From Ornithodoros turicata (taxonomy: Eukaryota; Arthropoda; Arachnida; Ixodida; Argasidae), in assembly GCF_037126465.1 (NCBI RefSeq), contig NC_088202.1:122712123-122776122 (forward strand): a DNA stretch of 64,000 bases. The letters run 5' to 3'. The stretch's first letter is position 1. The number at the start of each line of letters is the position of its first letter. Shown here in pieces: positions 57,615 to 64,000 of the stretch. The notes under the pieces were generated by a model that was not told where the DNA came from, searched no databases, and worked only from the letters and a program-made list of their open reading frames with translations. The position numbers and the translations under genes were made by a program.

Positions 57615-59584
57615 CACTCTAAGAAAAAAAGGTGTAATTTTCTACCTTTTGGAGTAGAAGTGTGTTGTTACAGATTCTCAACCCTTTTGGGGTAGAAAGT
57701 GAGGGGTAGAAACACTTCTACCCCTTCATTTCTACCCCGCTGGTGGAACAGTTCTACCCCCGAGTGTGAAGAGAATTCTACCCTGTTAGTGGCAAAATTC
57801 TGCCCCTACATGGTTAACTGTTATTCCTCTGGGGGGGTCATCTTTTCTCTCCATATGGAAGACACCTCTACCCCAAGGATGAGAAATATCTGCCCATCTT
57901 GACGCTAAATATTCAACCCTTCCCGGAAGACAGTTCTGCCGTGAGTAGAACTGTTCTCCCTTATTGGAAGATAATTTTTTACCCGAAATGGTAAGAATCT
58001 CTGCTATTATTCGTGCTGTGCCTACCGGTGGCATATCTCTACCCGTAATGACGGGGCATTTAGACCTTGTAGGGAAATATTTACTCCGCCTTTCATGAAG
58101 GACGTCTGCCCTTTTGAGAAGAACTTGACATATAGTATTTGTGTGGATGAGATTGAATATATACGTAGACAACTGTTACTGGTCACAGCATTTTATTACC
58201 ACGTCACAATTGGAATCGTACACTTGCGCTTACCAATGCGAAAGGTACATCGATATTGAAGAAGCCTGAGCACGGAGACACGAAAGAAAACACGACACAA
58301 CACAGACGACTCCATTGTTGCATCCATCAGACTGCACAGCACTTGCATAGACTGTCTTGCACATAAATTCCACATGCATGCACCATAACGAGGGCATCGG
58401 GATAACTTCTGAGGGCTTGAGACTTCACACTACTGTGTCGCTCTAAATACACACGAATCTCCGCTCGGTGTGTAATATCTGCCCGGAGGAACACGTGGCA
58501 GGACGGATGATTTCAACTGAAATGTAAATGGCATTAATAGAGCATTTAAGATAAGCGATAAATAGTAACGACGGTACATGTTTCACTCCTCAGAAATATG
58601 TTTACATGTGTGATTCCCTCAGAAATAAGCATGCAAAAGAAGGCTATCCCGGCAGTGGACAAAAGCCAAGAAAAAAAAAAATAAATAACACAGAGCACAT
58701 CTAAAAAACCATGACTCGAGCGATGAGTGCCTTCTCCCATCAAACAGTGGCTCACCGTATGTTATGGCTCCGTTTCTTCATTTTCGAAGTGGATCCTGTA
58801 ATCACATCCGGCGGGCGCTGATAAGGTGCCGTGCTAAAGTTGTCATGGTGGCCTGCGTGTATTACACAAACGCATTTGCTCATGTTGCAGTTTCATAGGA
58901 TGCTGAAAAAGTGTCAGACGACATGCCGATCAACCCGAACACGCAATGCGCAAAACACATCTGATCACTGCATATAAGACGCTCGGGATGAAAAATCTTG
59001 AATATCAAAATTACTCACCTGATTCTGTCCTAACTCCACCTTGCTTATGTTCATACCATTGCAGCTGAACCGATAACAGCTTCCACCACGGAGATGCGAA
59101 TACCCGACTCAGCATAGCTATTAGGCCGCACGCATGGCCTTCGGTGCAGCAATGTCCACGTGCAAACCGACAGTCTGTGACTTCCAGCGTTGGTCTCTAT
59201 ACTGACCCCTTTTACACAATCAGTGATTCCGCGCAAGCGCAGCCACTCTGTGTTTGGTCGCTCTGGCTAATCTCTTGAACAGTGACCTCGAAGCTGGACC
59301 AAACGCCTTTGTGCGCAGGATTAGTAAACCTCAACTATTCTCGTCGCTTGGGTGACTCCATTTACACTTCCATTAGTGACCCTGCTACGAAACACACAAA
59401 AAGAAAAAAGAGTCACTTGAACCCTAATAGTGACAAGATTGCCACAGTGGTTCTACCGTTAGGGGGAGAGAGTTGAGTAAAAGGGTAGAAACAACACAAC
59501 TTGAACCTGCAGTCGGTAGAAAGAAAATAGGTCGGGGAGAACTGTTGCGCTTCTACCCGTTTTCAACCTTTTTTTCTTAGAGTG
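57615..59584. mobile_element. CACTA-like (EnSpm) non-autonomous element
   Basis: Both ends read CACTCTAAGAAAAAAAGGT inward (19 bp exact). Subterminal regions carry many TTCTACCC/GGGTAGAA words (about ten between 57640 and 57790, and at 59450-59570), the usual multiple transposase-binding arrangement of CACTA elements. About 1970 bp with no transposase. No target duplication is visible (flanks GTC and CAT), so the superfamily is inferred from the ends. Confidence 0.7.
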
Positions 59585-59669
59585 CATGGGTGCTCTCATG
59601 ACACCTTGCCCTTCATTAATAAAGCCTATTGTGAGCGGACTCACCCGGTTGAGGCCTTGCCTCGCGATG

Positions 59670-60420
59670 GTACCGTGATGCACGCATTGACGTAACGCAT
59701 TTTAAAGGGAACCTGTGCTATGCTTTTGGGAGTTTATGTTAGCTCTTCTGCGAGCTCAAAGTGTTATAATATCCATTAGTATTTACCACATCGGTACTAA
59801 CACTGATACACGTATTGACATAGTGCATTTCAACACGGGCCTGTGCTATATTTTCGTGGTTTTCTGTTACCTCTTTTACAAGCACAGCTGAGCATTATAA
59901 AATTATTATTTACCGCTTCGGCACCAGCGATACGTGCAGCGGTAAAGTGAATTTTAAGGGGGACCTTTACTGTGTTTTCCTGTCACCCCCAACACGGGCG
60001 TCGTGAACGTCATAAAGGACGGGTGTGTAGTGTTCGAGGAATGGTATGTTACCTCTGCCACGAGCACAGCTGGTCAATGTAACATCCATTATTATTTTGC
60101 ACTGTGGTGCCACTCATACAACCAGAGGAGTAGTACAGTTTAAAGGGAACTTGCGCTGTGACTTCGGTATTTGACGTTATCACTGTTACGATCGAAATGA
60201 TGGTTGATAGCAATGAACTGAGCTCTATTACCACAGTAACAATGCTGTAACAAATACGTACTGTGACTTGAGCTTTAGGACAGAAAGGCACATTCGCTTC
60301 CCTGGTGTCATTATACGCCTGCATCAGTCATACAATACCTAATGCTGTATTTTCGCCTAACGTAGAACGGGGGTGGGGGTGAGTGCATTGTGTGCAATGA
60401 ATACAATAGGCAGATTTAAC
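59670..60420. repeat. Degenerate tandem repeat, about 120-150-bp units
   Basis: Units recur with CATTTTAAAGGGAACCTGTG, TTTTCGTGGTTTTCTGTTAC, C(A)CGAGCACAGCTG, ATCCATTA.TATTTACCAC and CTCGGTAC-like blocks near 59700, 59830, 59950, 60050 and 60140. Heavily diverged; a satellite-like or element-internal array. Confidence 0.6.
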
Positions 60421-60789
60421 CGGAACTCTCCGTGACTTGTCAGAATTTAAATATAACGATAACGATCGCAATGTGAAAGTTCAAGGTCGGGGCACTGGGT
60501 GGAAGACATGTGATGGTGAGGGGTAATGAAACCTTGCGGGGTCGTGAGGTCATGAGTTGAAGGTTCGTGAGGGCTAAAGTTTAAGTGCGGGTGTGGGGAT
60601 GAGAGAGAGAGTGAGGGCTTCTACTGGTGAGGGTAATGCAGTCAGGGTGAATGAAGGATAAAGAACATGAGGCCAGGTGAGGCGAGTTTTGATAGTGTCA
60701 ATAAACTCAATGTTTTGTGAAGGGAGCGTGAGTGAAGTCACTCCGAAATGCCCAATATGCATTTCGGAGGTACACTCTTACATTAACCT

Positions 60790-60805
60790 TGGGGGGGGGG
60801 GGGGC
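60790..60805. repeat. Poly-G tract
   Basis: About 15 consecutive G, a possible G-quadruplex former and a sequencing-error hotspot. Confidence 0.85.
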
Positions 60806-60839
60806 AATGTTTATTATATTTAAAAAAATGGGAGGGAAA

Positions 60840-61890
60840 GGTTAGCCTGCGCTACGGCGGCTTGCTATTCCCACGAAAGAAAGGAAAAAAAGAGGAACAA
60901 AAGAAAAACAAACAAACAAAAAGGAAAACAAACACGGAATTGATCATAGTTCACCCAGAAGGCCACCGATCCGCAGAAACTGCACAAGTGCCTTTGTCAC
61001 CTGACTATGTTGTGTGGGGCCTAGCTGCGTAGCTAAGGAAAAGTCCGAAATCCTGAGGCGAGCGATGCATGACCGTAGGAGAAGACGATGTTGGTGTAAA
61101 CGGGTGCGGTGGAGCAGCGCAAGTGCGGGATGTCTCCTTCAACATGACAGTGGGGCAGTTGCTTGACGAAAGGTGGCCCATCTTAAAAAGGAGCAGTGGA
61201 ATCCACGCACCATTCAGTCGAAGCCTGTGCACCAAGAACTATTCCTCCCTGGGGTAGGAATCGTAGGGTCAATCGAGTGCAGAAGAGAGTTCCTCCTGGC
61301 AGCGTTTTGGAAAAAGGCCTCCGAGCTATTTGTGCAGTATCGGTTAATGACTAGCCGGCAGACAGACCGGGGTAAGCATGACAGAAGTGACAGACCCAGC
61401 TGCACGAGCACACCTGGCCGCAGAATTGGCGAGGGCATTCCCCGAGATACCAACGGTGCCCGGAATCCACTGGAACCACACACTATGGTCTAGAGACGAC
61501 AGTATGGTGCACAGGCAAAGCATCTCCGTGTAGATGTCGTTGATAACTTTGTGCGAATACGATGCCAGGGCATCCAAGGCTGATTTACTATCCGAAAGAA
61601 CAGTCCACGCTCTTGGTGTCGACGAAGAGATGTACCGCAGAGCAGGCTTCTGCTTCGGTTGATGACAGCGCGGGCAGCAGCTTGAAATCGCGCTCGTATG
61701 CTTCCTCAGGGATATAAAATGCAAATGATCCATCGGATGCCACCGAGCAGTCAGTGTAAATGTCCATTCGATTCGAGTGTTGGGAGTGGAGATGTTGCAC
61801 CGTTAGTTGGCATGCCACAACAGCTGGGCCATGGCTCTTTTTCGGAAGACCAGGAACGGATATGTACACGGGGGCCAGACTTAAGGTCAT
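60840..61890 (-). pseudogene. I-like LINE fragment: RNase H to 3' end, degenerate
   Basis: Minus strand. 61890-61588: PVYISVPGLPKKSHG then RMDIYTDCSVASDGSFAFYI and SSTEAEACSAV (RNase H Asp and Glu sites). 61733-61344: AWTVLSDSKSALDALASY, WFQWIPGTVGISGNALANSA (His and last Asp lost). 61235-61005: MVHRLRLNGAWIPLLLFKMG and a damaged zinc motif (SNCPTVML...). Frame changes join these pieces. The 3' tail near 60850 reads, reversed, CAGGCTAACCTTTCCCTCCC, like the 3' end of the 46-51 kb element. Confidence 0.75.
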
Positions 61891-62198
61891 TAACTAAGGT
61901 AACATTAACTAGCTTACAGCAAGAACTTAGAGGTAGCATAACTGAGACCAAGCCATACCAAGGACTTCCATCATTATTCACCCATCAGTTTATCATTTCG
62001 TATCGCGCACTGAGCAGTGTGCCCTGAAGTAGGCAGCCAAAAATCAATAGGAAAGTTTCCTATCCTTACTCATCGTCACTTCACGCAATTGTCATTCGAT
62101 GCGGACAAACGACCGTTACTTTTTCTTGCAACGTCTTGCAATAATACAGGGGAATAAGTTCAGCTTCATTCAGAACTAATGACACACACACTAATGAT

Positions 62199-62263
62199 GC
62201 ACAAAGCAGCATATATAGACACGGACAAGAGATCTCCGTATCCGTCTCTACGCTGCTTTGTGC
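62199..62263. repeat. Short inverted repeat
   Basis: GCACAAAGCAGC at 62199-62210 pairs with GCTGCTTTGTGC ending at 62263; the arms extend with ATATATAGACACGGA and TCCGTCTCTAC. The following TGTCTACCAACTACCCCGCC resembles 37950-37970 (GCCAACTACCCCAACTTCGTAC), so it may belong to a dispersed repeat. Confidence 0.6.
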
Positions 62264-62962
62264 TATTGTTTCTTTTTATGTCTACCAACTACCCCGCCTT
62301 CGTACGCTTGTGCAATTGATTCAGAGCCCTCCACTGCGAAGTCACTCACCCGTCTATTAAAATGGAACATGGCAAACAACTGTAAACTGGCTCACCAGAT
62401 AACTGCGAGCCATCTTATCCTTTCGGAGAGGATGCACAAAGACAGCGCTTGTTTAGGTCTCAAAGAACGTGAAGGACGAAACAGACCGGGACCTAAGGAG
62501 CGCTCCACATGGGCGCATAGATCACCATTATAGCCAGACTAGACTTCATTTATATCAACTGAGGGTGCCGAGGGGACTGGAAGAACACTATGGTCTAAAA
62601 CAAAGGCACTGCTGTCCCCTACCAGTCTCTTTGTGGCAGTCCTGATGCGTACGACCACTGTGTTCTTTCCTCGGTAGTCAAAGTTTAACTACGTTCTATG
62701 TTGATATACTGGTCGCCTCGGTGATCCCTACTCTCACCTCTGAAGAGATTGGCGACCCTTTGTCAACGCTGTGCTGGCGAAGTTGCGGTTTATTCAAAAC
62801 TCAGCGTTGCACAGTCGAGCAATGGCATTCCGTGAGAGGGAGCAGGGAACGTGGTTGAGGTTTGGTTAACCCGCCTCGCTTGAACAAAAGCTATTGCCGA
62901 GATAGCTTTGTGGCCCGTCTGGAGCTGCATAGTGAATGAAAGTCATGAGTATTGTTGATTAC

Positions 62963-63075
62963 TAGGGCTGTGCGAGTACTCGAAATTTCGAGTTCGAATC
63001 GAGTCTATCTCATACTGGACTCGAAGTCGACTCGACAAATGATGACTCGTCAACCTTCGAGTACTCGATATCGTT
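62963..63075 (+). mobile_element. Possible hAT-like left end
   Basis: TAGGGCTGTGCGAGTACTCG followed by dense TCGA/ACTCGA words, the layout of hAT-type subterminal DNA. No matching right end in the window. Confidence 0.35.
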
Positions 63076-64000
63076 TTGAGCTCGCGTTAGATCCACATTA
63101 AAATCTATCACATGTAAGATATAACCTGTCACAACGATTCCACCATTTGGAAACACGTATTTGTCGCAGCCGTGATCGCTGCCACAATTCCGCCATCTGG
63201 TTTTCACTATTAGCTTCGGCTAACCTCGACTTGGCCACAGGCTGAGTAGTGGCTATGAATGGCAAGCCGGCCTTAACTCGCTACTGCTAGCCATGTAGGC
63301 GTCGCGCGCGCGGAAGCGTATCCCACATGGGAGGAGCGCATTTCGTAGTTTCGTTTCTTCGGCGGGGGAGTCTTTTTCTGTTCTACAAGAGTGAGGAAAG
63401 TGCATCAGCACACAACCGAAAAGGGCTGTAAGCCTTGTGTGGGACCGCTTTACGAAAATTTCCGGTACGAACGCCTCCTTACCGCGCCCATAGAGAGTCG
63501 ATCACCGGGGATCGACGTTTTATGAGCGGTACTACTCTGTCCCTAAAGTAAATTTGGACAAGTGGTCACATTTATTGGGAACTGTAAACACTACAGAATT
63601 AGTTCCATTTTAAGTTTTATAATTTCTTTGTGGCAGCGATTTATGAAGTTCGCTCTACGCCAAGGAGGCAGTGTGGATATTCTATCTTGGTTGCGGCGTC
63701 GCGTTTCCGCGGCAAACCTCTTCCGCAAATGCGCAATACTCCCATTTTAAGCATATTTTGATTCGATTTCGTTTATTACAACGCAAATAACGTCACCGAA
63801 GGTGTAAGACAAACAGAGTTTTGTCCTGCATGTGTGGGCATGTGTAACTTGAACTATTGCTGTTCTTCCTGTCTCTAAACTATCCGGGAGGAATCGAAGA
63901 GTGGTGAAATAGCAATATGTGGTACAAGAGGAAAGTCGAGCCTGAAATTAACGTTTTCAGTGGTAATTACGATGTTAATGTCCGTTTTACTCCTTCAATG

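Larger units (their letters stand above)
61891..64000. other. No gene seen; short hairpin and hAT-like end
   Basis: No coding region supported to the window end. A 65-bp hairpin and a possible hAT-like left end are listed separately. Confidence 0.45.

Overview
The window looks like non-coding, transposon-laden DNA from a large arthropod genome, most likely a chelicerate and plausibly a tick. Three things suggest this: two exons of a receptor guanylate cyclase embedded in very long introns, a tRNA-Ser/Leu-like SINE resembling the tick Ruka family (family name from memory, not checked), and a high density of I-like and Tx1-like LINEs, hAT elements and fold-back elements. There are no prokaryotic features such as operons. 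Species assignment is inference.

Host gene. Only one host gene is visible, on the plus strand. Exons at 18693-18885 and 43033-43168 encode consecutive parts of the extracellular ligand-binding domain of a natriuretic-peptide-receptor-type guanylate cyclase. Both have canonical splice signals and compatible phases. They are separated by a 24.1 kb intron; the rest of the window is flanking intron (at least 18.7 kb upstream and 20.8 kb downstream).

Layout. 1-18.7 kb: fold-back MITE (29-176), hAT-like element with 8-bp target duplication (1343-2363), I-like LINE fragments (3.5-4.4, 7.4-8.0, 13.7-16.8 kb), small TA-flanked MITEs (4.6 and 5.0 kb), and a SINE at 17.7-18.0 kb. 18.9-43.0 kb (intron): an inverted-repeat element 22 bp after the exon donor, a hAT-like element (19811-20888), a hammerhead-ribozyme-bearing repeat between TA arrays (21.2-21.5 kb), a duplicated 329-bp repeat (22.8 and 27.1 kb), a 1 kb fold-back (27.7-28.7 kb), a 2.7 kb fold-back with tandem-repeat arms (29.6-32.3 kb), an I-like RNase H fragment (38.9-39.8 kb), and a 2.14 kb hAT-like element with perfect 8-bp target duplication (40149-42289). 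That last element carries two more, inverted, hammerhead motifs.

43.2-64 kb: a fold-back (43.3-44.1 kb); a likely DNA transposon whose matching ends (44508 and 56742) enclose two nearly intact LINEs in tandem, an I-like one (about 45.95-51.36 kb) and a Tx1-like one (about 51.37-56.08 kb), both minus strand; a CACTA-like element with TIRs CACTCTAAG... (57615-59584); a degenerate satellite-like array (59.7-60.4 kb); and another I-like fragment (60.8-61.9 kb).

How it fits together. The LINEs encode gag-like RNA-binding ORF1 proteins and endonuclease/reverse-transcriptase ORF2 proteins, and could mobilise themselves and perhaps SINEs. The DNA elements here are non-autonomous. The most notable find is three hammerhead-type self-cleaving RNA motifs sharing one architecture, with compensatory base changes between the two sequence types. 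They sit in repeats that begin with a TA array followed by a G-run motif, as expected of Penelope-like retroelements or retrozymes, though no Penelope reverse transcriptase is seen.
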